NCBI RefSeq assembly: GCF_013318015.2
Contig: NZ_CP115843.1
Coordinates: 568,661 to 632,660 of the forward strand
Origin: Agrobacterium tumefaciens
Lineage (GTDB): Bacteria > Pseudomonadota > Alphaproteobacteria > Rhizobiales > Rhizobiaceae
Direction: 5' to 3'
DNA: 64,000 bases
The position numbers and the translations under genes are program-made. How positions within the stretch are numbered: the first letter of the stretch is position 1; every line of letters starts with the position of its first letter. Below the pieces are notes generated by a model. The model was not told the origin of the DNA and ran no database searches. It saw only the letters and a list, made by a program, of their open reading frames with translations. Positions 1 through 8,785 of this stretch are shown one piece after another.

Positions 1-1729
1 AATGGTCGCCGACCCAGAGCAGGGTGTTGGCGTCCGGCGGCAAATAGATGCGGACGATATCGGCTTTCTTGTTGGCGACGAGGTCGATGAAGCCAGGGTC
101 CTGATGGGAAAAGCCATTGTGGTCCTGCCGCCAGACATGCGAGGTGAGCAGATAGTTTAGAGAGGAGACCGGCTTGCGCCAAGGCAGTTCACGAGCGACC
201 TTCAGCCACTTGGCATGCTGGTTGAACATTGAATCGACAATGTGGATAAAGGCTTCGTAACAGGAAAAGAAGCCATGCCGGCCGGTGAGGAGATAACCTT
301 CCAGCCAGCCCTGGCACAGATGTTCGGAAAGCACCTCCATCACCCGTCCGTCGCGTGACAGGTGGACATCGTAAGGCTTGATTTCCTGCATCCAGACCCG
401 GCTTGTGGCGTCGAAGACCGCTCCGAGGCGGTTCGATTCCGTTTCATCCGGTCCGAAGATGCGGAAGTTGGCGTCAGTACGGTTAAGCTTGAGAATATCG
501 CGCAGATATCTGCCGAGGATTTCTGTCGTCTGGATCATAAGCGCGCCACGTTTTTCCACCGGGATCGCATAATCGCGGATATCCGGTACGCGAAGCTCCT
601 TGCGCAAAATGCCACCATTTGCATGCGGATTGGCACCCATGCGCCGTGTGCCCACCGGAGAAAGGGCGCGCAGCTCCTCTTTCAGCCGGCCGTTCGCGTC
701 GAAAAGATCATCGGGACGGTAACTGCGCATCCAATCTTCGAGGATCCTGCGGTGGCCTTCATTCTCGCGGCAATTGGCGACCGGCACCTGATGGGCACGC
801 CAGAAGTCTTCGACCTTCTTGCCGTCTACTTCCTTGGGTCCTGTCCAGCCCTTGGGACTGCGCAATAAGATCATCGGCCAGCGCGGCAGGCCATCCAGTC
901 CCCCGCCACGGGCATCAGCCTGAATGGCGCGGATGCGGTCGATGGCCTGATCGAGAGCGGCCGCCATTTGCCGGTGCATCTTTTCCGGTTCATGTCCTTC
1001 GACAAAGAATGGCTCATAGCCGTAACCCCGGAAGAGATGGTCGAGTTCCGTATCGCTCATGCGGGCGAGCAGGGTTGGACTGGCGATCTTGTAGCCGTTA
1101 AGATGCAGAATGGGCAGCACCGCCCCGTCGCGCGAGGGGTTCAGGAATTTGCTGGAATGCCAGCTTGCCGCGAGCGCTCCGGTCTCGGCCTCTCCATCAC
1201 CCACAACACAGGTGACGATCAGCTCCGGATTGTCAAAGGCCGCGCCATAGGCATGCACCAGAGCATAACCGAGCTCGCCGCCCTCGTGAATGGAGCCGGG
1301 TGTTTCCGGAGCGGCATGGCTTGGTATGCCGCCTGGAAACGAGAACTGCCTGAAAAGTTTCCTCATGCCCGCAGCGTCCTCGGAAATCTGCGGGTAGATT
1401 TCGCTGTAGCTTCCTTCGAGATAGGTGCTTGCCACCATGCCAGGGCCCCCATGACCGGGACCGCAGACATAGATCATATCGAGATCGCGGTTGCGGATGA
1501 CACGGTTGAGATGGGTGTAAATGAAATTTAGACCAGGCGTCGTGCCCCAGTGGCCGAGCAGGCGCGGCTTGATGTGCTCTGCCCGCAGCGGTTCGCGCAG
1601 AAGCGGATTGTCGAGCAGGTATATCTGGCCGATTGAGAGGTAATTGGCGGCGCGCCAGTAGCGATCCACAAGCGCGAGTTCCTGAGAGGTGATCTCGCAA
1701 GTTGTCATCGAAACATTTTCGGGCTGCAT
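1..1729 (-). CDS. xfp: Phosphoketolase (xylulose-5-P/fructose-6-P), C-terminus outside the window
   Basis: This is a thiamine-diphosphate enzyme that splits xylulose 5-phosphate or fructose 6-phosphate with phosphate to give acetyl phosphate. Reading from the ATG at 1729, about 576 codons are open to the window edge; the family is usually near 790 residues, so the C-terminal quarter is missing here. Family hallmarks seen near the N-terminus are the segment [20 protein letters not shown], the loop GPGHGGPG and the ThDP/metal motif GDGEAETG. It lies 47 bases downstream of ackA on the same strand, so the two are probably one operon: acetyl phosphate made here is used by acetate kinase for ATP. 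Identification is secure; which sugar phosphate it prefers cannot be told. Confidence 0.95.
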   Translation of the reverse strand, partial: MQPENVSMTTCEITSQELALVDRYWRAANYLSIGQIYLLDNPLLREPLRAEHIKPRLLGHWGTTPGLNFIYTHLNRVIRNRDLDMIYVCGPGHGGPGMVASTYLEGSYSEIYPQISEDAAGMRKLFRQFSFPGGIPSHAAPETPGSIHEGGELGYALVHAYGAAFDNPELIVTCVVGDGEAETGALAASWHSSKFLNPSRDGAVLPILHLNGYKIASPTLLARMSDTELDHLFRGYGYEPFFVEGHEPEKMHRQMAAALDQAIDRIRAIQADARGGGLDGLPRWPMILLRSPKGWTGPKEVDGKKVEDFWRAHQVPVANCRENEGHRRILEDWMRSYRPDDLFDANGRLKEELRALSPVGTRRMGANPHANGGILRKELRVPDIRDYAIPVEKRGALMIQTTEILGRYLRDILKLNRTDANFRIFGPDETESNRLGAVFDATSRVWMQEIKPYDVHLSRDGRVMEVLSEHLCQGWLEGYLLTGRHGFFSCYEAFIHIVDSMFNQHAKWLKVARELPWRKPVSSLNYLLTSHVWRQDHNGFSHQDPGFIDLVANKKADIVRIYLPPDANTLLWVGDH

Positions 1730-1776
1730 GGTACTGCTCCTTGAAATTCAGTTCAGTTTGCGACGTGCGGAGGACG

Positions 1777-2961
1777 TCATCCGCCCGGTGAGAAAATGGA
1801 GAGGCACTCCTCGGCAATCATCTGCTCTTCGTCTGTGGGGATGACATGGATGGCAATCCGGCTTGCCTTGGAGCTGATCGTCAGCGCGTTGCGCTGATTG
1901 GCGTGCTCGTCAAGCTCGGCGCCCAGCCAGAGCAGCCGGCTTGCGATCCCGGCGCGGATATCCGGCTGGTTCTCGCCAATGCCGGCGGTGAAGACCAGCC
2001 CGTTCAGCCCGCCAAGTGTTGAAGTCAGACGACCGATCTCGCCGGCGACCCTGAGTATGAAAAGCTCGATCGCTTCGCGAGCTTGCCTACTATTGTCCTT
2101 GAGAAGCTCACGGGTGTCGCCGCTAAGGCCCGAAACGCCGAGAAGACCGGACCTGTGGTAAAGTATATCTTCGAGTTCTGCTCGCGTTTTCCCCAGCGGC
2201 CCAATTAAATGAAGCAGCACCCCCGGATCGATTGCACCGGGACGCTTCGCCATGGGAATGCCGTCGAGGGTGGAAAAGCCCATACTCGTATCACAGCTTT
2301 TGCCGCGCTCGATGGCGCAAAGACTTGCGCCGCTCCCGAGATGGGCGATTATTACCTTTCCGTCGGCGATCTCGGGCGCCCTTTCGGTCAGAGCTCGCGC
2401 CACGTAACGGAAGGAAAGCCCGTGAAAGCCGTAGCGCTTTATGCCCTGGTCGTGAAAGGCGCGGGGAATGGCGAAGCGTCGTACAAGGTCGGTCTGCGTT
2501 GAATGAAAAGTCGTGTCGAAGGAGGCCGTCTGCAAGAGTTTCGGTCGCAGGTGCGTCACTGCCCGAACCAGTCGCAACGCCTGCGGCTGATGCAGCGGCG
2601 CCATGTCCACGAGTGATCGCATCCGTTCCATGGTTTGATCGTTGATCCGGACCGGACCGTCGAATATGTCGCCACCATGCACGATGCGGTGACCGGCAGC
2701 CGTGACGCTGTCGAGATCGAAATGGGCTGCCAGCGCGCAAAACACCTCATCCATCAGTGCGGCAAGGTCTTCCTCAACATCGCTTTTCAAGGGTAGATCA
2801 AGCCGGGTCGGTCCCTCCGCCAGATGCAGCGTCAACGGCCGATCGGAAAAATCAACCACTGCCTTGCCGATGCGTTTCGGTGTTTGCCGGTCGAGCCTGA
2901 AAATACCGATCTTCACCGTTGAGGAACCAGCATTAAAGGTCAGGAGGAGTGTCTCATGCAT
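1777..2961 (-). CDS. ackA: Acetate kinase
   Basis: It transfers phosphate between acetyl phosphate and ADP to give acetate and ATP in the cytoplasm. The protein of about 394 residues begins MHETLLLTFNAGSST, the ASKHA-family N-terminal strand with the conserved N and SS-K; inside are HRIVHGGD, FDTTFH, YGFHGLS, AHLGSGAS and FTAGIGEN, all diagnostic acetate-kinase blocks. An in-frame start 31 codons upstream exists, but the ATG at 2961 is preceded by a good GGAGAG ribosome site and starts at the conserved N-terminus, so it was chosen. It is the first gene of an ackA-xfp pair. The operon sits beside oxygen-responsive regulators, so a role in ATP supply under low oxygen is a reasonable inference. 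Confidence 0.95.
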   Translation of the reverse strand: MHETLLLTFNAGSSTVKIGIFRLDRQTPKRIGKAVVDFSDRPLTLHLAEGPTRLDLPLKSDVEEDLAALMDEVFCALAAHFDLDSVTAAGHRIVHGGDIFDGPVRINDQTMERMRSLVDMAPLHQPQALRLVRAVTHLRPKLLQTASFDTTFHSTQTDLVRRFAIPRAFHDQGIKRYGFHGLSFRYVARALTERAPEIADGKVIIAHLGSGASLCAIERGKSCDTSMGFSTLDGIPMAKRPGAIDPGVLLHLIGPLGKTRAELEDILYHRSGLLGVSGLSGDTRELLKDNSRQAREAIELFILRVAGEIGRLTSTLGGLNGLVFTAGIGENQPDIRAGIASRLLWLGAELDEHANQRNALTISSKASRIAIHVIPTDEEQMIAEECLSIFSPGG

Positions 2962-3170
2962 GCGAACTCTCCGTTTGCGGCGGGCATATCGCCAGTGCTG
3001 GCGGCCATTGCGTTTCCGTAGTGGCGTGATGCTCCCTCCTGGAGCCTCTTTCATCCTTCAGCTTCTCTAACCTATCGGCGATCTTTCGCCCTTCTGCCTT
3101 GACATAGCGCAATCCCCGGTCGTTTCCCGAGTGGTTGTCGCCAGCAAATTCATGCGTTGGTCGACCGCTG

Positions 3171-3184
3171 TTGATCGCTGTCAA
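3171..3184. promoter_or_regulatory. FixK/FNR-type box (anaerobox)
   Basis: TTGATCGCTGTCAA matches the FNR/FixK consensus TTGAT-N4-ATCAA at 9 of 10 positions. Its centre is 60 bases before the ATG at 3238. If it works as a class II site (centre at -41.5), transcription would start near 3219, leaving a short leader with a ribosome site for the 3238 gene. It could also serve the divergent ackA-xfp operon, but its distance there (210 bases to the ATG) is less typical. Confidence 0.6.
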
Positions 3185-3237
3185 TGTGAAAATCCCCCGG
3201 AACCGGAAGATCGGAAAGATCATTCGGGAGATTATAA

Positions 3238-3705
3238 ATGTCAGGAGATTACGAGGTCGGTTTGCTCACCGTTTCCAATGTTGTTCGCGCCTATGCCGTC
3301 ATCCAGCATCTTTTCTCGTCGGTTTCCTTTAAGGAGTGGCAGGCTGCCACGGATACTGATCATAAACGGCGCGATTGGCTCACCGTAACCGATAGCGCGG
3401 GAGTGATCCGCGGTGTCTGCTATGTATTCGTCACCAGCTACCCACAATCGCCGCAAATGGAGGTTCCGGTCTTTGCCTCCTTCAGCCTGTTTGACGAAAA
3501 GGGCGTTGCGCGGCTGCTGTTCGAAAAGATCAAACAACAAGCCAGAGAGCTGAAATGTCAGCGTATTCATTTCTGGCCTGCCGGCCCGAAAGGCTGGTCG
3601 ATCGTCGTAAACCCGCACGATCGACACGCACCCGCCACCGGGCTGGTCTATGATCTTCGTACCGTTGAAGGTGACGGCTCTTCAATCGATGCGACAAAGA
3701 CATAA
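3238..3705 (+). CDS. Hypothetical protein, possibly GNAT-like, under a FixK-type box
   Basis: A protein of 155 residues, cytoplasmic, with no signal peptide or membrane segment. The segment SFSLFDEKGVARLLFEKIKQ followed by KCQRIHFWPA resembles the beta4-alpha3 region of GNAT acyltransferases (a growing helix and then a strand), but the R/Q-x-x-G-x-G/A acetyl-CoA loop is not clear, so the family is a guess. CGGGAG 8 bases upstream supports the start. The gene overlaps the end of the convergent fxkR by 58 bases. The anaerobox at 3171-3184 is well placed to drive it, suggesting expression at low oxygen. Confidence 0.6.
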   Translation: MSGDYEVGLLTVSNVVRAYAVIQHLFSSVSFKEWQAATDTDHKRRDWLTVTDSAGVIRGVCYVFVTSYPQSPQMEVPVFASFSLFDEKGVARLLFEKIKQQARELKCQRIHFWPAGPKGWSIVVNPHDRHAPATGLVYDLRTVEGDGSSIDATKT

Positions 3706-4388
3706 CCGACGCCGCGAACAGACTTGATGATGTTTGGATGCTTGCTGTCGGTTTCGATTTTTCGGCGCAGACGTGCGACCTGCGCGTCGATGGACCGGTC
3801 GAATGCATCCAGACGGCGCGATCGCGTTTCCTCCATTAGAAAATCACGTGTCAAAACCCGACCTGGATGCCTGGTAAACGTCACAAGCATATCAAATTCA
3901 CCGGTCGTCAGCTCAATCTTGGACCCTCCGCACGAAAGAAGCTGGCGGCGAGACAGGTCGAGTGACAAGCCGTCGAAGCAAAGCATTTCATGTGGGCGCG
4001 GCCGATTGACCGGCAGACGGCGGCGCAGGATCGACTTCAGCCTCGCCTGTACCTCGCGAAGATGAAACGGTTTGGCAATATAGTCGTCAGCGCCGATCTC
4101 AATGCCCACGATGCGATCCACTACGTCGTCACGGCCGGTCAGCATGATGATAGGCACATCCGAATCCATCCGGACTTCTCGGGCGAGATCAAGACCATCC
4201 TGAGCACCCGGGAGGGTGAGATCAAGGAGGATCGCGTCGATTTCATTGCGTCTGAGATGTGATCTCATCTGGACACCGTCCGCCGCGGCGCTGACGTGAT
4301 ATCCCTCTCCTTCAAAAAAACGCGTGAGCATCTGTCGCACCCTTACGTCGTCATCGACAATGAGCAAGTGACCCTGGTTCGCTGCCAT
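3648..4388 (-). CDS. fxkR: OmpR/PhoB-type response regulator, FxkR-like
   Basis: A two-domain response regulator of 246 residues. The receiver has the acidic pair D12-D13, phospho-acceptor D56 in LLDLTLPG, and K106 in AKPF; the winged-helix effector domain carries LTTGEFDML and the C-terminal VRGVGYVF. In Rhizobium etli an OmpR-type regulator, FxkR, takes phosphate from a hybrid FixL and activates fixK. Here the gene is divergent from fixK-fixL with a 101-base shared control region, the same arrangement, so the name is assigned by synteny plus domain type. The 3' end overlaps the convergent gene at 3238-3705. No histidine kinase other than the adjacent FixL is present to pair with it. Confidence 0.85.
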   Translation of the reverse strand: MAANQGHLLIVDDDVRVRQMLTRFFEGEGYHVSAAADGVQMRSHLRRNEIDAILLDLTLPGAQDGLDLAREVRMDSDVPIIMLTGRDDVVDRIVGIEIGADDYIAKPFHLREVQARLKSILRRRLPVNRPRPHEMLCFDGLSLDLSRRQLLSCGGSKIELTTGEFDMLVTFTRHPGRVLTRDFLMEETRSRRLDAFDRSIDAQVARLRRKIETDSKHPNIIKSVRGVGYVFVASIEEPSPSTVRRS

Positions 4389-4489
4389 TCTCTTGACCTC
4401 GCGTTACAATTTGTCACGAACTGAAGCCGTTCGTCACAGTTCAGGCATCATTCAGTTATCTTGCCGGGCTTAACTCCATCAGGAAGCAG
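4389..4489. promoter_or_regulatory. fxkR-fixK divergent control region with GTyACr repeats
   Basis: Between the two start codons three related hexamers lie on the same strand: GTTACA at 4403, GTCACG at 4413 and GTCACA at 4433, i.e. spaced 10 and 20 bases (whole helical turns). CGAAC and GTTCG flank the middle as an inverted pair. Direct repeats with 10-base phasing are the usual target of OmpR/PhoB regulators, so this is a candidate FxkR site (the K-box described upstream of R. etli fixK). No TTGAT-N4-ATCAA box is present here, so FixK autoregulation through a standard site is not indicated. Confidence 0.5.
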
Positions 4490-5257
4490 ATGGAGAACAA
4501 GATGTACAGCACCGGCGAATATCGCGCTTCAACTCATCAAATTTCGGCACCCGCGCACGATATTTATTGTTTGCGGGACATTTTTCGCAATCAGCCTGCC
4601 GAGCATCTGAAGGTCGGACGCTCGCTGTTCCTTGAAGGGGACGAAGCTGCACATATTTTCGAAGTAAGTGATGGCGTATTGCGGATGTTCAAAATTATAG
4701 CAGATGGCCGCCGTATCATCACCGGTTTTCTCTATGCAGGCAATGTTCTCGGCGTATCGTTCGGCAAGCGCTACCTTTACAGCGCAGAAGCGGTGTCCCC
4801 TGTAACGCTGCGCCGGGTTACGCGCAGGCATTTCGAGAAAGCCGTCGGCGACAATGACAGACTGCGACCCGAAATGTTTGCGCTTGTTTCGGACGAAATG
4901 GCTGTCGCCCAAGACCAGATGGTGCTGCTGTCAAGCAAAAGCGCCGAGGAGAGAATGTGCACGTTTCTTCTGAAGTTTCTCCAGCGTAAAGCACAGCAGG
5001 GGGAGTGGGAAAAAACGATCGAACTCCCCATGTGTCGTCAGGACATTGCCGATTACCTCGGGCTCACGATCGAAACCGTTTCGCGGACCCTTACAAAGCT
5101 CATCAAAAGGGGCGTCCTTCGGATCGAAAATGCCGGGGCGCGTCAGGCAATAATAGTCGAGAAGCCGCTTCTGCTTGCACAATTGGCGGGTGACAGCGAT
5201 GATTACTCCGACGTGCGGCAGCAACTGGTCGTTCAAGGTGGACGGCACCGCCACTAG
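4490..5257 (+). CDS. fixK: Crp/Fnr-family regulator, FixK-like
   Basis: A transcription factor of 255 residues: an N-terminal cyclic-nucleotide-type beta-barrel (about residues 35-130, with GRSLFLEGDEA and VLRMFKI), a long dimer helix, and a C-terminal HTH with CRQDIADYLGLTIETVSR. The E-T-V-S-R recognition helix is that of FNR/FixK proteins that bind TTGAT-N4-ATCAA. The N-terminal cysteine cluster needed for an Fe-S oxygen sensor is absent, so it resembles FixK (controlled by another oxygen sensor) rather than FnrN. AGGA 7 bases upstream supports the ATG at 4490; a second ATG 4 codons later is possible. The hybrid FixL gene starts 24 bases after its stop, suggesting co-transcription. The box at 3171 is a likely target. 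Confidence 0.85.
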   Translation: MENKMYSTGEYRASTHQISAPAHDIYCLRDIFRNQPAEHLKVGRSLFLEGDEAAHIFEVSDGVLRMFKIIADGRRIITGFLYAGNVLGVSFGKRYLYSAEAVSPVTLRRVTRRHFEKAVGDNDRLRPEMFALVSDEMAVAQDQMVLLSSKSAEERMCTFLLKFLQRKAQQGEWEKTIELPMCRQDIADYLGLTIETVSRTLTKLIKRGVLRIENAGARQAIIVEKPLLLAQLAGDSDDYSDVRQQLVVQGGRHRH

Positions 5258-5281
5258 CAAGCGTCGCTCGACGGGACAACG

Positions 5282-7201
5282 ATGCCTGAAATTTTGCCTA
5301 TCGAAGAGCAGGGCAAGCTGCAGCTTGAGGCCCTCATTACTCTCCTGGATGGTGCAAGCATCGTCATTCACGGAATGGACGGCAGGATCAAGGGCTGGAC
5401 CGCGGGTAGTGAACATCTTTATGGCTGGAGTAAAAACGAGGCGCTTGGAAAAATTGTCCACCAGCTTCTCTCCACCCAGTTCCCGATGCCGCTTTCGGAG
5501 CTCAGACGGCGTGTTTCCCGACAGGGATCATGGAGCGGCGAAGTCGTTCATTACCATAAGAATGGTCACAAACTTCTGATCGCAACGCGATGGTCATTTG
5601 TCGATTTCGGCGGCGACCAGGCACCTGTGGTGGTTCAGACAAACAATGATGTGACGGACTTGAAAAGAATGCAGGACGAACTGGCCCGGCGCGAGGCGCA
5701 CCTTCTTTCCATTCTGGAAACCGTTCCCGATGCGATGGTTGTCATCGACGACCGGGGCATCATCTCATCCTTTAGCGCGGCGGCTCAACGGCTGTTTGGC
5801 TACGAAGCGAACGAAGTCGTAGGGCATAATGTACGGGTGCTAATGCCGGATCCAGACCGGGCCGCGCACAACGGTTATATAGAGCGTTATTTGTCTACCG
5901 GGGAAAGGCGGATCATCGGATACGGTAGGGTGGTAACCGGACAGCGCAAGGATGGATCACGTTTTCCGATGGAGCTGTCGATAGGTGAGTCGATTGCCGA
6001 CGGCAATCGTATTTTTACCGGATTTGTCCGCGACCTGACAAGCCGGCAAAAAGTAGAGGAGGAGTTGCGCCAGTCGCAAAAAATGGAAGCGATTGGTCAA
6101 CTGACCGGCGGTCTGGCGCACGACTTCAATAACCTTCTCACTGTCATCAGCGGCAACCTTGAAATGGCAGAAAGCATGCTCCGCGACGAAGGCGTTCGAC
6201 GTCTGCTTCGAGAAGCCCAGGATGCCGCTGAGGACGGCGCGAGGCTGACACGACAGCTTCTGGCCTTTGGCCGCCGCCAGCCGCTCAACCCCCGTAGGGC
6301 AGACATAGGTCAACTCATTAGCGGCTTTTCTGAATTGATGCGACGCACGCTCGGTGAGACAATCGAATTCAAGACGGTCACAACCGGTTCGCAGAACGAG
6401 GCCCTGGTCGACAGTTCTCAACTACAAAACGCGCTTTTAAACCTCGCTATTAATGCCTGCGATGCCATGCCAAAGGGTGGAACCCTGACAATAGAGATAG
6501 CGCCGGTCAAATTTGATATAGACCATGCGCGAATGTTCCCGAATATAAAGCCGGGTAATTATGTGCAGATTTCGGTCACCGATACGGGAACGGGTATGAC
6601 GCCGGAGGTCAAAGACAAGGCATTCGAACCTTTTTTCACCACTAAAGACGTCGGAGCCGGGACGGGTCTGGGGTTAAGCATGGTCTATGGCTTTGCCAGA
6701 CAGTCGGGTGGCAATGTCCAGCTTTACAGCGAATTGGGGCGGGGGACGACGGTGCGGATTTTTCTTCCTGCGGCCCCGAACATTGCCATACCGTCGGAGG
6801 ACGCCACCAATGATCCACCAGTCACAATTGCTTGCGGCAGCAGGGAACGAATTCTCGTCGTTGAGGACGATGCCCGCGTCCGTCGTATCGCGGTCGCGCG
6901 ACTTGTTGCTCTTGGCTATGGCGTTGTGGAAGCCTCCAACGGCGTCGAGGCTCTCGAGCAGCTTGAACGCCATCCCGATATTGACCTCCTTTTTTCCGAC
7001 GTCGTGATGCCAGGTGGCATGGCGGGCGATGAGCTTGCAGACCGTGCCCGGGGTTTGCGACCGGACATCAAGGTTCTGTTTACGTCGGGTTATGCCGAAC
7101 CGGCTGTTGCCGGGCGGCAGTTGGCGGCCAAGGGAAGGTGGCTAAGAAAACCCTATACCGCCCGCGAACTGGCGGTGAGCCTGCGCGAAATCCTGGATTA
7201 G
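5282..7201 (+). CDS. fixL: Hybrid oxygen-sensing histidine kinase FixL with receiver domain
   Basis: About 639 residues, no membrane segment. Order of domains: PAS (about 15-125); a second PAS (about 137-255) with the haem-binding pattern of FixL, namely H196 in [10 protein letters not shown] aligned to the proximal histidine of Bradyrhizobium FixL and R216 in IIGYGR aligned to its R220; a DHp helix with phospho-histidine H280 in GGLAHDFNN; a HATPase with [17 protein letters not shown] and GTGLGLS; and a C-terminal receiver with acidic pocket VVEDD and acceptor Asp about 574 in FSDVVMPGG. Haem PAS, kinase and receiver in one chain is the hFixL type of R. etli, which signals to FxkR rather than FixJ. 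No fixJ is present, in line with this. Confidence 0.9.
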   Translation: MPEILPIEEQGKLQLEALITLLDGASIVIHGMDGRIKGWTAGSEHLYGWSKNEALGKIVHQLLSTQFPMPLSELRRRVSRQGSWSGEVVHYHKNGHKLLIATRWSFVDFGGDQAPVVVQTNNDVTDLKRMQDELARREAHLLSILETVPDAMVVIDDRGIISSFSAAAQRLFGYEANEVVGHNVRVLMPDPDRAAHNGYIERYLSTGERRIIGYGRVVTGQRKDGSRFPMELSIGESIADGNRIFTGFVRDLTSRQKVEEELRQSQKMEAIGQLTGGLAHDFNNLLTVISGNLEMAESMLRDEGVRRLLREAQDAAEDGARLTRQLLAFGRRQPLNPRRADIGQLISGFSELMRRTLGETIEFKTVTTGSQNEALVDSSQLQNALLNLAINACDAMPKGGTLTIEIAPVKFDIDHARMFPNIKPGNYVQISVTDTGTGMTPEVKDKAFEPFFTTKDVGAGTGLGLSMVYGFARQSGGNVQLYSELGRGTTVRIFLPAAPNIAIPSEDATNDPPVTIACGSRERILVVEDDARVRRIAVARLVALGYGVVEASNGVEALEQLERHPDIDLLFSDVVMPGGMAGDELADRARGLRPDIKVLFTSGYAEPAVAGRQLAAKGRWLRKPYTARELAVSLREILD

Positions 7202-7378
7202 ACTGCTGTAGGCGGTAAGTGGCGTCGTTCTTACTTCATATAATAGCCGTTGCTGGGAAGACCGACAGCGGCAATGACAGGATGACGTCCGATAACTATC
7301 GCCGCACTCCCATTACTACGAAAGCAACCCAGCCAAATCGCTCAGTATCAGCCATTGTCCGGAAGCGTGCCCTTTTTT

Positions 7379-7570
7379 TCAATCGCGGTCGTCGGTCAGG
7401 GGCAGTGCCTGAGCTCGGCGGCGTACGTCGACCTCCAAGGTACCTGAGACGATTGCGCCCATTGCGAGCAATGCGAAGGTCGCGTTGGCCAGCCAGCCAA
7501 TTACGGGAATGAAGTTCAAGAGGGCCATCACGGCCAGCCCTGTGAGGAGCTCGCCTATCTGGGTGAACAT
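7379..7570 (-). CDS. Small putative membrane protein
   Basis: An open frame of 63 codons (68 if the ATG at 7585 is used) with one long hydrophobic stretch, MALLNFIPVIGWLANATFALLA, split by a proline and consistent with a membrane hairpin, followed by a charged tail. The pattern recalls membrane-anchoring ends of larger proteins, so it may itself be a fragment. The 3' side is empty of genes and the 5' end overlaps a LysR remnant on the other strand. The ribosome site is weak. Function unknown. Confidence 0.35.
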   Translation of the reverse strand: MFTQIGELLTGLAVMALLNFIPVIGWLANATFALLAMGAIVSGTLEVDVRRRAQALPLTDDRD

Positions 7571-7735
7571 GCACTTGCGCCCCATATTGCCTCAGGCGAT
7601 CTCATTCCTGTTTTGGAAGACTGGTCTCCCGAATATCCGGGACTTAGCCTTTATTTCTCGCAACGGCGACACATGCCAGCCAAACTGCGTGCCTTCATCG
7701 AACTGATCCGAGAGCGTTCGACTAGCGATAACTGA
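7544..7735 (+). pseudogene. LysR-family regulator, C-terminal remnant
   Basis: The frame ending at the TGA at 7733-7735 reads ELAYLGEHALAPHIASGDLI, then PVLEDWSPEYPGLSLYFSQR and RHMPAKLRAFIELIRER. This is the standard end of LysR substrate-binding domains (the LEDWSP-x-x-PG-x-x-LYF-x-x-RR-x-x-P-x-x-LRAFI block). Nothing upstream of about 7540 matches the rest of a LysR protein and there is no start codon, so about four fifths of the gene is gone. It marks an old deletion or insertion boundary just right of fixL. Confidence 0.75.
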
Positions 7736-7931
7736 TAACCAGAGTCTATCTTACTCCTTAACCGCGTCGTTGGTTCATAGCTCTTCAACGCGAATACCGC
7801 CGCAAATTGTTTCCATTTTCAAGTTGCGGACGTAGCTTGGCGGGAAGTCTCCCGATCAATGCGCGGGCGACTCTCAGATGCAGATCGTCCCTAGGTGAGG
7901 CTGGATGATGCAGGTAAAGGTCTCGGCCGCT

Positions 7932-8195
7932 TCAAACATCGGCGTGCTTTATGACGTGAGGCGCCCAGGTGGATCGCGAGATTTCGTCTTCGGTCGGGTT
8001 CACCGTGTCATACTCCTCCAACAGCGTTAGGAACGCACTATTTGAATGCATGATATCCTCAGGCTTGAGGAATCCCCACTCACATTCCTCGCAATGCGCA
8101 TAGATCATCTGCCGGGTCACGTCCTTCTGGAGATAAAGGCGGCCCTGATTGTCACACTGTGGGCAGGTCCCGACATAATAGAGTCTCGCCATCAA
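7932..8195 (-). CDS. Small zinc-ribbon-like protein
   Basis: 87 residues with two cysteine pairs: C-P-Q-C at residues 11-14 and C-E-E-C at 35-38, flanked by GTCPQCDNQGRL and HCEECEWGF, a pattern suggesting a zinc ribbon. The rest is acidic and soluble. It begins within the last codons of the upstream 8192-8395 gene (4-base overlap), so translation is probably coupled. Small C-x2-C...C-x2-C proteins of this look are often found beside polymorphic toxins, but no toxin is next to it here and the function is unknown. Confidence 0.55.
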   Translation of the reverse strand: MMARLYYVGTCPQCDNQGRLYLQKDVTRQMIYAHCEECEWGFLKPEDIMHSNSAFLTLLEEYDTVNPTEDEISRSTWAPHVIKHADV

Positions 8196-8395
8196 TGATT
8201 GCCGCTCCCGCCATCCAAGCCGGTGTCGTTGCAGCCGCCGGTATGTGGAAGGTAGTCGTGACCGCCAGAGCTATCCGTAACGCCGCTGCCGAACACTCGC
8301 CGCAATCCCTCTCTCCGAGGCCAGATGAAGACCAACAGCACGAGCAGGACCAAGGCGAAGCTACCAGCCATCATGAATTGCAACAACAATTCCAA
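8192..8395 (-). CDS. Small single-pass membrane protein
   Basis: 67 residues: an N-terminal membrane helix (about 4-25, FMMAGSFALVLLVLLVFIW), a basic PRREGLRR stretch that would keep the C-terminus in the cytoplasm, and a Gly/Asp/His-rich tail with one cysteine. It overlaps the start of the zinc-ribbon gene by 4 bases, so the two likely form a translationally coupled pair. No family recognised. Confidence 0.45.
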   Translation of the reverse strand: MELLLQFMMAGSFALVLLVLLVFIWPRREGLRRVFGSGVTDSSGGHDYLPHTGGCNDTGLDGGSGNH

Positions 8396-8785
8396 GTCTC
8401 CTCACTGCGTGATTTCACGGCTAGCATAGTCCGATCAGCATGAGATGGAACCAGAAAGAGACCGGGTAAGCCGCCGAATTGCATAAGTTCCCAGCATATA
8501 TCTATAGCCGATAAACTCTCCTGCATCCAAGTTGATATTGAGGGGGCATCGATATGCTGGCTGGATGCGCGTTTTAAGTTCAACCATCCTGCAATACTGT
8601 GGATCGGATACCGGGTGTTTTCTCAGGACTAAGAAACGGATGATTTTACCGGTAGCAAATTCAGCTGAAACGTAACCCAGCATCGTACGGTGGGGGGCAT
8701 TATCGGGGGAGGACGTGCCTGAAGGCCAATTTCACTGGCTTACAGTTTCCGGACGTGGGTTAGATGAAGTGCCAGTGGGGGAGAA
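8396..8785. other. Intergenic stretch without a convincing gene
   Basis: Open frames up to 82 codons occur on the minus strand here, but none has a recognisable domain, a good ribosome site or a credible composition. It is bounded on the right by the IS30-family element and probably contains decayed sequence. Confidence 0.5.

Noticed and set aside
3099..3112. A second FNR-like box (TTGACATAGCGCAA) near ackA
   Set aside because: Three of ten consensus positions differ, including the important half-site ATCAA; too weak to list.
8435..8683. 82-codon minus-strand frame left of the IS30 element
   Set aside because: No domain, no ribosome site and irregular composition; likely decayed DNA.
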